A stretch of 13,604 bases of DNA, taken from assembly GCA_045579055.1 (NCBI GenBank), contig JAZNLK010000191.1, positions 1-13,604 of the forward strand, given 5' to 3'. A program made the position numbers and the translations under genes. Each line of letters starts with the position of its first letter. Within the stretch, counting starts at the first letter, position 1. Shown piece after piece: positions 1 to 6,051 of this stretch. This DNA is from SIG440 sp045579055 (GTDB lineage: Bacteria > Bacillota > Clostridia > Monoglobales > Monoglobaceae). The notes beneath the pieces were generated by a model, which ran no database searches, was not told the origin of the DNA, and worked only from the letters and a program-made list of their open reading frames with translations.

Positions 1-66
1 AATGGAGCTATAATAAAAGGGTTAGTTGTGACAAACTGCATTCGAAAAGGAAATGATGAAAAATGA
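1..66 (+). CDS. possible 3' tail of an upstream gene (partial, uncertain)
   Basis: The frame starting at base 1 is open for 21 codons and stops at TGA 64-66, overlapping the copA ATG in an ATGA arrangement typical of translationally coupled genes. The peptide ends IKGLVVTNCIRKGNDEK. This loosely recalls the C-terminal part of CsoR-type copper repressors (a pattern like HIKxCVV..I..GNDE), which often precede copA. However, the conserved His and Cys are not in register and the end would be about 20 residues short. It may be a real tail, a degenerate relic, or chance, since 21 open codons is not significant. A TATAAT at 9-14 argues instead that this stretch is a promoter and leader. Confidence 0.22.
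   Translation, partial: NGAIIKGLVVTNCIRKGNDEK
9..14 (+). promoter_or_regulatory. possible -10 box for copA
   Basis: A perfect TATAAT lies 48 bases before the copA ATG. The -35 box would fall outside the window, so the promoter cannot be confirmed. If it is real, transcription would begin near base 20, and the small palindrome TTGTGACAA (26-34) would sit just downstream of the start site, where a repressor could act. Confidence 0.3.
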
Positions 67-2543
67 AAAAGTATAATATAACCGGAATGAGCTGTGCCAC
101 TTGCAGTGCACGGGTTGAGAAGGCTGTTTCCTCGGTTGATGGCGTTGAAAGCTGTGCGGTTAATTTGCTGACTAATTCAATGAATGTTGAAGGCTCGGCA
201 CCTGAAGACGATATAATTGCCGCTGTTGTTGCGGCAGGATATGGTGTTGAAATGGCTCAGAGAGACGGCAAGAATGTGAATGAAGAAAAGTCAGAAAAAG
301 CGGAAATCAAGAAGATGAAAGTGAGATTGTTTTTGTCAATCGGTTTTCTTGTTATTTTGATGTACGTGTCAATGGGGCACACTATGTGGGATTTTCCGTT
401 GCCCTCTGTGCTTGCTGAAAATCCGATGGCGATAGGCTTGGTTCAGCTTTTGTTGACGGCAATTGTGATGGTGATAAACCAGAAGTTTTTTGTTAACGGA
501 TTCAGAGGACTTTTCAAAGGCAGCCCCAATATGGATACCCTTGTGGCACTTGGTTCGGGTGCGGCGTTTGTGTATAGCACTTATGTGCTTTTTGCTATGA
601 GCGGAGCTATGGTTACAGGAGAGTTGGGACAGGCAAAACACTTGGTTCATGACCTATATTTTGAGTCTTCGGCGATGATTCTGACCCTTATAACAGTTGG
701 AAAACTTCTTGAAGCTCGTTCCAAAGGGAAGACAACCGATGCTCTTCGGGGGCTTATGGATTTGTCACCCAAAACGGCGGTGATAATCCGTGACGGAAAA
801 GAGGTTGCAATCCCTGCAGATCAGGTTGCTGTGGGTGATATTTTTGTGGTGCGTCCCGGTGAAAGCATTCCGGCGGATGGCGTTATAATCCAGGGACACA
901 GTGCGGTGGATGAATCTGCGTTGACAGGAGAAAGTATTCCTGTTGACAAAAATGTCGGTGACAGCGTCACCGGAGCGACAATTAACAAGCTTGGTTTCAT
1001 CAAGTGCCGAACAACGGCTGTGGCTGAGGATACGGTACTTTCGAAGATAATAAAGGTGGTAAGCGATACTGCTGCATCAAAAGCACCTATTGCGAAGGTT
1101 GCAGACAAGGTGTCGGGAGTTTTTGTCCCGATAGTAATAGGCATTGCTGCCGTAACCGTTGCTGTATGGCTGGTTGTGGGTGAAACTGTGGGATTTTCTC
1201 TTGCCAGAGGAATTTCGGTTCTGGTAATCAGTTGCCCATGTGCTCTCGGTCTTGCAACGCCTGTTGCGATTATGGTTGGCAGCGGTGTGGGCGCCAAAAA
1301 CGGAGTTTTGTTCAAAACAGCGGCATCTTTGGAAGAATCGGGAAGAACGAAAATTGTAGCTCTTGATAAAACAGGAACAATAACAAAAGGTGAACCTGAG
1401 GTTACAGATATAATTCCATTTGGTATAAATGAAAAAGACCTGATAAAATTTGCAGTATCACTTGAAGCGAAAAGCGAGCACCCATTGGCAAAGGCAATTG
1501 TGAAAAAAGCAGAGGAAATGGCTGCTGCTCCGGATGAGGTTGATGGATTTGAAGTTCTTCCCGGAAATGGAATAAGGGCGGAGATTTCGGGAGAAAAGGC
1601 AATAGCTGGAAGTTTCAAATTTGTAAGGGAATTTGTGACGATCAAGGAAGATGAAGAAAAAACAATAACTGACCTTGCAGAACAAGGAAAGACTCCTTTG
1701 TGCTTTTGTGTCGAAGGAAGGTTCTTGGGTATCATTGCTGTCGCTGACAAGCTGAAGGAAGATAGTGCTGGAGCAATTTCCGAGCTAAAAAACATGGGCA
1801 TTCGTGTGGTTATGATTACTGGGGACAACAAAAAAACTGCTGAAGCTATTGCGAAGCATGCAGGCATTGATGAAGTTGTTGCAGAGGTTCTTCCGGAGGG
1901 CAAGGGCAGAGAAATCCGAAAGCTGATGAAGGATGGAAAGGTCGCTATGGTTGGTGACGGGATAAATGATGCTCCGGCTCTTATGGTGGCAGATACAGGA
2001 ATTGCCATTGGTGCAGGTTCGGATATAGCCATTGATGCGGCAGATGTTGTTTTGATGAAGAACAGCCTTATGGATGTTTCGGCGACAATAAAGCTTAGTC
2101 GGAAAACTTTGAAAAATATACACGAAAATCTGTTTTGGGCATTCATTTATAATGTAATCGGAATTCCGCTGGCGGCAGGGGTGTTGATACCTTTTGGACT
2201 GACTCTTAACCCAATGTTCGGAGCGGCTGCCATGAGCTTGTCAAGTTTTTGTGTGGTTACAAATGCCTTAAGGCTTAACTTTGTCAAACTTTATAAAAAT
2301 ACTAACAAGAAAGAACTCAAGGAGGAAAAGAAGATGACAAAAACTCTGAAAATTGAAGGAATGATGTGCCCCCATTGTGAGGCGAACGTCAAAGGAACTC
2401 TTGAAGGGCTCAATGGGGTGGCTTCGGCAGAAGTAAGTCACAAAGAAGGAACGGCTATTGTAACGCTGACAGAAAACGTTGAAAACAGTGTTCTTAAAGA
2501 TGCTGTTGAGGGAAAGGGTTATAACGTTATTTCGGTTGAATAA
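63..2543 (+). CDS. copA: copper-exporting P1B-type ATPase with N- and C-terminal metal-binding domains
   Basis: This membrane ATPase would pump Cu(I) out of the cell. An N-terminal heavy-metal-associated domain (about residues 1-66) carries GMSCATC at 8-14. Hydrophobic segments follow from about 88 to 215. The actuator domain has TGES at 288-291, the transmembrane Cu-binding motif CPC is at 391-393, and the phosphorylation site DKTGT starts at D435. The P1B-specific HP is at 473-474 and GDGINDAP at 631-638. YN (696-697) and MSLSS (724-728) in the last membrane helices are the usual Cu(I)-site residues, so Cu(I) specificity is well supported. A charged linker (about 745-757) leads to a second metal-binding domain with GMMCPHC at 766-772. 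A C-terminal copy is unusual, since extra copies normally sit at the N-terminus. The ATG is preceded by AAAGGA at 46-51. The gene ends at a strong terminator. Confidence 0.96.
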   Translation: MKKYNITGMSCATCSARVEKAVSSVDGVESCAVNLLTNSMNVEGSAPEDDIIAAVVAAGYGVEMAQRDGKNVNEEKSEKAEIKKMKVRLFLSIGFLVILMYVSMGHTMWDFPLPSVLAENPMAIGLVQLLLTAIVMVINQKFFVNGFRGLFKGSPNMDTLVALGSGAAFVYSTYVLFAMSGAMVTGELGQAKHLVHDLYFESSAMILTLITVGKLLEARSKGKTTDALRGLMDLSPKTAVIIRDGKEVAIPADQVAVGDIFVVRPGESIPADGVIIQGHSAVDESALTGESIPVDKNVGDSVTGATINKLGFIKCRTTAVAEDTVLSKIIKVVSDTAASKAPIAKVADKVSGVFVPIVIGIAAVTVAVWLVVGETVGFSLARGISVLVISCPCALGLATPVAIMVGSGVGAKNGVLFKTAASLEESGRTKIVALDKTGTITKGEPEVTDIIPFGINEKDLIKFAVSLEAKSEHPLAKAIVKKAEEMAAAPDEVDGFEVLPGNGIRAEISGEKAIAGSFKFVREFVTIKEDEEKTITDLAEQGKTPLCFCVEGRFLGIIAVADKLKEDSAGAISELKNMGIRVVMITGDNKKTAEAIAKHAGIDEVVAEVLPEGKGREIRKLMKDGKVAMVGDGINDAPALMVADTGIAIGAGSDIAIDAADVVLMKNSLMDVSATIKLSRKTLKNIHENLFWAFIYNVIGIPLAAGVLIPFGLTLNPMFGAAAMSLSSFCVVTNALRLNFVKLYKNTNKKELKEEKKMTKTLKIEGMMCPHCEANVKGTLEGLNGVASAEVSHKEGTAIVTLTENVENSVLKDAVEGKGYNVISVE
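2319..2336 (+). promoter_or_regulatory. internal Shine-Dalgarno and ATG inside copA
   Basis: A perfect AAGGAGG (2319-2325) lies 8 bases before an in-frame ATG (2334-2336), which is codon 758 of copA. It is a better ribosome binding site than the one at the copA start. It falls exactly at the boundary between the charged linker and the C-terminal metal-binding domain, where a separate copZ gene would begin. Confidence 0.6.
2334..2543 (+). CDS. copZ: CopZ-like copper chaperone, probable internal translation product of copA
   Basis: Translation from the internal ATG gives a 69-residue protein starting MTKTLKIEGMMCPHCEANV. It is a complete heavy-metal-associated domain (beta-alpha-beta-beta-alpha-beta) of the length of free CopZ chaperones, with both Cu(I)-binding cysteines in MxCxxC (residues 12 and 15 of this product). 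CopZ carries Cu(I) in the cytoplasm and delivers it to CopA. The reading frame is the same as copA, so the domain can be made fused to the pump, alone, or both. What is seen is the strong Shine-Dalgarno, the ATG and the intact domain. That the short form is really made is inference. An ancestral copA-copZ pair that lost the copA stop codon is the simplest origin. Confidence 0.5.
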   Translation: MTKTLKIEGMMCPHCEANVKGTLEGLNGVASAEVSHKEGTAIVTLTENVENSVLKDAVEGKGYNVISVE

Positions 2544-2554
2544 TGCAGTGCCGG

Positions 2555-2595
2555 AAAAATGTTGTCGGAAAATGTCTGACAACATTTTTTCTTTT
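2555..2595 (+). terminator. rho-independent terminator after copA
   Basis: AAAAATGTTGTC (2555-2566) pairs perfectly with GACAACATTTTT (2578-2589). Three further pairs (G2567-T2577, G2568-C2576, A2569-T2575) close a 5-base loop. T-rich sequence follows to 2595. It separates copA from proS. Confidence 0.9.
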
Positions 2596-2613
2596 AAAAT
2601 CTTGCTCAAACCC

Positions 2614-2642
2614 TTGACACACGGCATAATTTACATTATACT
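2614..2642 (+). promoter_or_regulatory. sigma-A promoter for the proS-cdaA-cdaR operon
   Basis: TTGACA (2614-2619) is followed, after a 17-base spacer, by TATACT (2637-2642). This is a near-perfect housekeeping promoter starting 19 bases past the copA terminator. Transcription should begin near 2649, giving a leader of about 110-120 bases. I see no T-box or recognisable riboswitch in that leader. Confidence 0.85.
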
Positions 2643-2717
2643 TAAATAAAATGATTTATTGTGTAAGTTGGGGTATTTTGTCTTGATTTATGCGAATTTG
2701 ACTAAAAATGTGAAATT

Positions 2718-2737
2718 GCAAAAGCGACTGCTTTTGT
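2718..2737 (+). promoter_or_regulatory. small hairpin in the proS leader
   Basis: CAAAAGC (2719-2725) and GCTTTTG (2730-2736) form a 7-bp stem with loop GACT, plus a G-T wobble at the base (2718/2737). It lies about 16 bases before the proS ribosome binding site. No run of T follows, so it is not a normal terminator. It may stabilise the transcript or affect translation, and its function is unknown. Confidence 0.4.
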
Positions 2738-2767
2738 TCAAATACAAAACCGAAAGGAATGGAAATT

Positions 2768-4204
2768 TTGGCAAACGAAAAGAAATTGGTAGAAGAAATA
2801 ACTCCTATGAGCGAGGATTTTGCTCAATGGTATACTGACATTGTAAAAAAGGCAAAGTTGGTTGATTATTCAGGGATAAGAGGCTGTATGGTTATTCAGC
2901 CGTACGGATATGCAATCTGGGAGAATATTCAGAAAGATCTTGACAGACGTTTCAAGGAAACGGGACATGAAAATGTGTATATGCCTATGTTTATTCCCGA
3001 AAGTCTGCTTCAGAAGGAAAAAGACCACGTTGAGGGTTTCGCTCCTGAAGTTGCTTGGGTAACCCACGGCGGAACAGAAAAGCTTGAAGAAAGACTTTGT
3101 GTCAGACCTACATCCGAGACACTTTTCTGTGACCATTATGCAAACATAATTCACTCATACAGAGACCTTCCGAAACTTTACAACCAGTGGTGTAATGTTG
3201 TGAGGTGGGAAAAAACAACAAGACCTTTCCTGAGAACAATGGAATTTTTGTGGCAGGAAGGTCACACAGCTCATGCAACAGCAGAAGAGGCAGAGGCAGA
3301 GACACTGCGTATGCTCAATGTGTATGCAGATTTTTGTGAACAGGCACTTGCTATCCCCGTTGTGAAGGGCAGAAAAACAGATAAGGAAAAATTTGCAGGT
3401 GCAGAAGCAACCTATACAATCGAAAGTCTTATGCATGACGGAAAGGCTCTTCAGTCAGGTACAAGCCATTACTTTGGTGATGGTTTTGCAAAGGCATTTG
3501 GCATTCAGTATACAGGCGAGGACAATGAACTCCATTATGTTCATCAGACCTCATGGGGTATGACCACACGTCTTATCGGTGCAATCATTATGGTTCACGG
3601 TGATGATGCGGGTCTCAAGCTTCCTCCAAGGGTTGCTCCTATTCAGGCTGTGATTGTTCCTATTGCACAGCATAAGCCCGGCGTTCTTGAAAGAGCGGAA
3701 GAGCTTAGAGCTCAGCTTGCGATGAAGTTCAGAGTTAAGCTTGATGACAGCGATAAGTCTCCGGGTTGGAAATTCAGTGAATATGAAATGAAGGGTGTTC
3801 CGCTGAGAATCGAAATCGGACCCAAGGATATTGAGAATAATCAGGCGGTTCTTGTTAGCCGCACAACAAGAGAAAAGTTCTTTGTATCTCTTGATAATAT
3901 CGAAGAAGAAGTTGAAAAGCATCTGGAACTCATTCAGCAGGAAATGCTTGCTGCGGCTCTCAAAAACCGCGAAGAAAAGACTTCTGTTGCAACCACTTAT
4001 GATGAATTCAAGGACATTGTTGAAAACAAGGGCGGCTTTGTGAAGGCAATGTGGTGCGGTGATGTTGAATGTGAAGAACAGATAAAGGCAGATACTTCTG
4101 CAACATCACGTTGTATGCCTTTTGAGCAGGAACAGCTTTCTGATAAATGTGTATGCTGTGGTAAGCCTGCGAAGAAAATGGTTTATTGGGGCAAAGCATA
4201 TTAA
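2768..4204 (+). CDS. proS: prolyl-tRNA synthetase, short archaeal/eukaryote-type
   Basis: This class II aminoacyl-tRNA synthetase charges tRNA-Pro in the cytoplasm. From TTG 2768 it is 478 residues and begins MANEKKLVEEITPMSEDF, matching the start of the archaeal-type family. An in-frame ATG at 2759 directly abuts the AAAGGA (2753-2758), too close to use, whereas TTG 2768 has 9 bases of spacing, so I prefer TTG. Class II landmarks include RPTSET (113-118), the FLRTMEFLWQEGHTAHAT stretch (about 155-171) and the motif 3 region WGMTTRLIGA (263-272). An anticodon-binding domain follows (about 285-395). The C-terminal domain has cysteines at about 430, 435, 449, 461, 463 and 464, consistent with the zinc-binding domain of this subtype, and ends in Tyr as is common in it. 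The long editing insertion of the usual bacterial enzyme is absent. cdaA follows 32 bases later with no terminator. Confidence 0.96.
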   Translation: MANEKKLVEEITPMSEDFAQWYTDIVKKAKLVDYSGIRGCMVIQPYGYAIWENIQKDLDRRFKETGHENVYMPMFIPESLLQKEKDHVEGFAPEVAWVTHGGTEKLEERLCVRPTSETLFCDHYANIIHSYRDLPKLYNQWCNVVRWEKTTRPFLRTMEFLWQEGHTAHATAEEAEAETLRMLNVYADFCEQALAIPVVKGRKTDKEKFAGAEATYTIESLMHDGKALQSGTSHYFGDGFAKAFGIQYTGEDNELHYVHQTSWGMTTRLIGAIIMVHGDDAGLKLPPRVAPIQAVIVPIAQHKPGVLERAEELRAQLAMKFRVKLDDSDKSPGWKFSEYEMKGVPLRIEIGPKDIENNQAVLVSRTTREKFFVSLDNIEEEVEKHLELIQQEMLAAALKNREEKTSVATTYDEFKDIVENKGGFVKAMWCGDVECEEQIKADTSATSRCMPFEQEQLSDKCVCCGKPAKKMVYWGKAY

Positions 4205-4236
4205 AATAAAATAAAAACACAAGGGAGGAAATCAAG

Positions 4237-5091
4237 TTGTTTGACAGACTTTATCAATCGCTGATTAAACAAATTGAACTGATAAGTATAACGGATATAC
4301 TTGACATATTGATTATTACGTTTGTAATATACAAGGCGTTGAAATTTATTAGAGATTCCCGAATACAGCAACTGCTTAAAGGTGTTGTTGTGCTTGTTGT
4401 TGTTACACATGTCAGCCAGTTGGTGAAGCTGTATACACTTCATTACATTCTGAGCAGTGTTATGCAGTTCGGTTTGGTTGCGGTTGTTGTTATTTTCCAG
4501 CCTGAATTGCGAAGGATGCTTGCGAACCTTGGCCAGACTTCCATTGGACGTTGGTTTAACTTTGAAGATGATCAGGATGACCTGGAAATGAAGAGAATTA
4601 TCTCAGAAATCAAAGACGGTTGTGCCAGTATGTCCAAAAGTCGCATCGGAGCATTGATTGTTATGGAAAGAGATACCAAAATCGGCGATATTGTCGGAAC
4701 CGGAACCACGTTGAATGCAAAGGTTTCGGCTGAGTTGCTGGTTAACATATTTATCCCGAAAACACCGCTTCATGACGGAGCTGTTATAATCAGAGAAAAT
4801 CGCCTGGAAGCGGCAAGTTGCTTTTTGCCTTTGTCACAGAACCCCAATGTGAGTAAAGAATTGGGAACCAGACACCGTGCAGGACTTGGAATGTCTGAGG
4901 AGTCGGATGCGGTTGTAGTTATCGTATCAGAAGAAACCGGTGGTATTTCAATTGCCTGCAATGGCGAACTCAACGTAAAGCTGAGCCCTGAAGCACTTGA
5001 AAATCGTTTGCTGGATTTGTTTGAAGTAAACAAAAAAGAACACAAGTTCAAAAGAAACATATTCACCAGAAAGGAGAAAGACAAAAAATGA
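4237..5091 (+). CDS. cdaA: membrane diadenylate cyclase (c-di-AMP synthase)
   Basis: CdaA makes cyclic di-AMP from two ATP. This second messenger controls potassium and osmolyte transport and cell-wall homeostasis in Firmicutes. The protein is 284 residues, close to the usual 270-280. The N-terminus has hydrophobic segments at about 22-34, 47-60 and 70-88, giving a membrane anchor. The DAC catalytic domain (about 115-262) carries DGA at 180-182 and RHR at 212-214, the active-site signatures, followed by SEETGGIS (231-238). The start is TTG, placed 8 bases after GGGAGG (4223-4228), and no better ATG is nearby. It follows proS by 32 bases without a terminator or obvious promoter and overlaps cdaR by 4 bases (ATGA). 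The C-terminal tail is strongly basic (about 266-284). Confidence 0.97.
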   Translation: MFDRLYQSLIKQIELISITDILDILIITFVIYKALKFIRDSRIQQLLKGVVVLVVVTHVSQLVKLYTLHYILSSVMQFGLVAVVVIFQPELRRMLANLGQTSIGRWFNFEDDQDDLEMKRIISEIKDGCASMSKSRIGALIVMERDTKIGDIVGTGTTLNAKVSAELLVNIFIPKTPLHDGAVIIRENRLEAASCFLPLSQNPNVSKELGTRHRAGLGMSEESDAVVVIVSEETGGISIACNGELNVKLSPEALENRLLDLFEVNKKEHKFKRNIFTRKEKDKK

Positions 5092-6029
5092 AAGAATTTT
5101 TCCTGAAAGACTCGGTTCTTAAAATTATTTCGTTTGTAATTGCGATTCTTTTGTGGTGTTATGTTATTATTGTTGTCGATCCTTCTGTAACGGTGACTAT
5201 TGATGAAATACCGGTAATTCCGTTGAATTCAAATGCACTTGAAAACAACAATCTGACCCTTATAGATAGCGGTAAAATGTATGTTGAGCTTGAAATCAAG
5301 GGTAGCAGGAAGAAAATCGTTAATATAGACAGCGATAATATTGTGGCAACAATCAACCTTGAGACTATCGCTGAAAAAGGTACATATTCATTGCCGATTA
5401 ATATAAAGGTGCCGTATGAATATGAAGAAATTGTCAAGAAAACTCCATCAAGTGTCAGCGTAAGAGTTGATGAAGTGGTTACCGAAGAAAAGAAGATAAA
5501 CGTAAAGAAAAAGGGTAGTGTGGCAAACGGCTACATTGCCGAAGATTATGTTCTGAAGCACGAAAAGGTTACACTAACCGGTGCAGAATCTGTTATGGCA
5601 ACAATCAAAGATGTTGAAGTTGTCCTTGACTATGCTGACCGAACAAGCACCATAAGTGATAATGAGATTTTGTATTTTGTTCTTACGGATGGGTCAACGG
5701 TGAAGCAGGATGCTCCGCTTTATAAAAATATAAAAATGAGTATTACTGATGTAAACATAACCTGTCCTGTTCAGAAGGTAAAGTCAGTTCCGGTTAAAAC
5801 CGACATTGTGGGTTCGGTGGATGATTACAGAATAACGGTTTCGCCAAAGAACGTAACAATACAGGCAGAAGAAGAGATTGCAAACGGAATAAACGAGATT
5901 ATGACGGAACCGATTGAAGTTAATTCTTCAATGTCAAACACAACCGTTGAGGTGCATCTTATTGCGCCGGAGGGTGTGACTTTGAGAGATAACAAAACTG
6001 TTGAGGTGCTTATCGAGCGGAAAAACTAA
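5088..6029 (+). CDS. cdaR: CdaR (YbbR-domain) regulator of CdaA
   Basis: CdaR is a membrane-anchored extracytoplasmic protein that binds CdaA and modulates its activity. The 313-residue product has one N-terminal transmembrane helix (about 11-30). The rest is beta-rich and repetitive, reading as three YbbR-like domains at about 35-127, 131-225 and 230-311; each ends in a strand such as SVSVRVDE, KMSITDVN or TVEVLIER. AAGGAG (5071-5076) precedes the ATG, which overlaps the cdaA stop, so the two should be made together. In many Firmicutes glmM follows this pair. Here an oxidoreductase gene follows instead and glmM is not in the window. Confidence 0.93.
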   Translation: MKEFFLKDSVLKIISFVIAILLWCYVIIVVDPSVTVTIDEIPVIPLNSNALENNNLTLIDSGKMYVELEIKGSRKKIVNIDSDNIVATINLETIAEKGTYSLPINIKVPYEYEEIVKKTPSSVSVRVDEVVTEEKKINVKKKGSVANGYIAEDYVLKHEKVTLTGAESVMATIKDVEVVLDYADRTSTISDNEILYFVLTDGSTVKQDAPLYKNIKMSITDVNITCPVQKVKSVPVKTDIVGSVDDYRITVSPKNVTIQAEEEIANGINEIMTEPIEVNSSMSNTTVEVHLIAPEGVTLRDNKTVEVLIERKN

Positions 6030-6035
6030 AAAATC

Positions 6036-6051
6036 GGGAGGTTAACCTCTT
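6036..6051 (+). promoter_or_regulatory. ribosome binding site inside a palindrome
   Basis: GAGGTTAACCTC (6038-6049) is a perfect 12-base palindrome containing the Shine-Dalgarno GGGAGG (6036-6041) and ending just before the TTG start at 6051. In RNA, GAGG can pair with CCTC around a TTAA loop, with wobble pairs at 6037/6050 and 6036/6051. This could partly hide the ribosome binding site and first base of the start codon. As DNA it could also be a protein site. Effect is inferred. Confidence 0.4.

Noticed and set aside
24..37. AGTTGTGACAAACT considered as a copper-repressor operator before copA
   Set aside because: Only the central TTGTGACAA is symmetric; it does not match the TACAnnTGTA CopY box or a clear CsoR site, and the window starts too close to judge.
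821..2146. Long open frame of 441 codons on the - strand inside copA
   Set aside because: It is antisense to an unmistakable P-type ATPase; its Ser/Thr/Pro/Ile-rich composition is what reverse reading of copA codons gives, and there is no family motif or ribosome binding site.
2651..2686. Eleven-codon open frame at the start of the proS leader, considered as a leader peptide
   Set aside because: It has no proline codons, no ribosome binding site and would begin within a few bases of the predicted transcription start; no attenuator follows.
2650..2752. T-box or other riboswitch in the proS leader
   Set aside because: The leader is only about 110 bases, with no T-box consensus, no specifier loop and no terminator-antiterminator pair.
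3831..4043. Open frame of 70 codons on the + strand inside proS
   Set aside because: It is an out-of-frame shadow, Lys/Arg/Leu-rich, within a conserved proS region and lacks a ribosome binding site.
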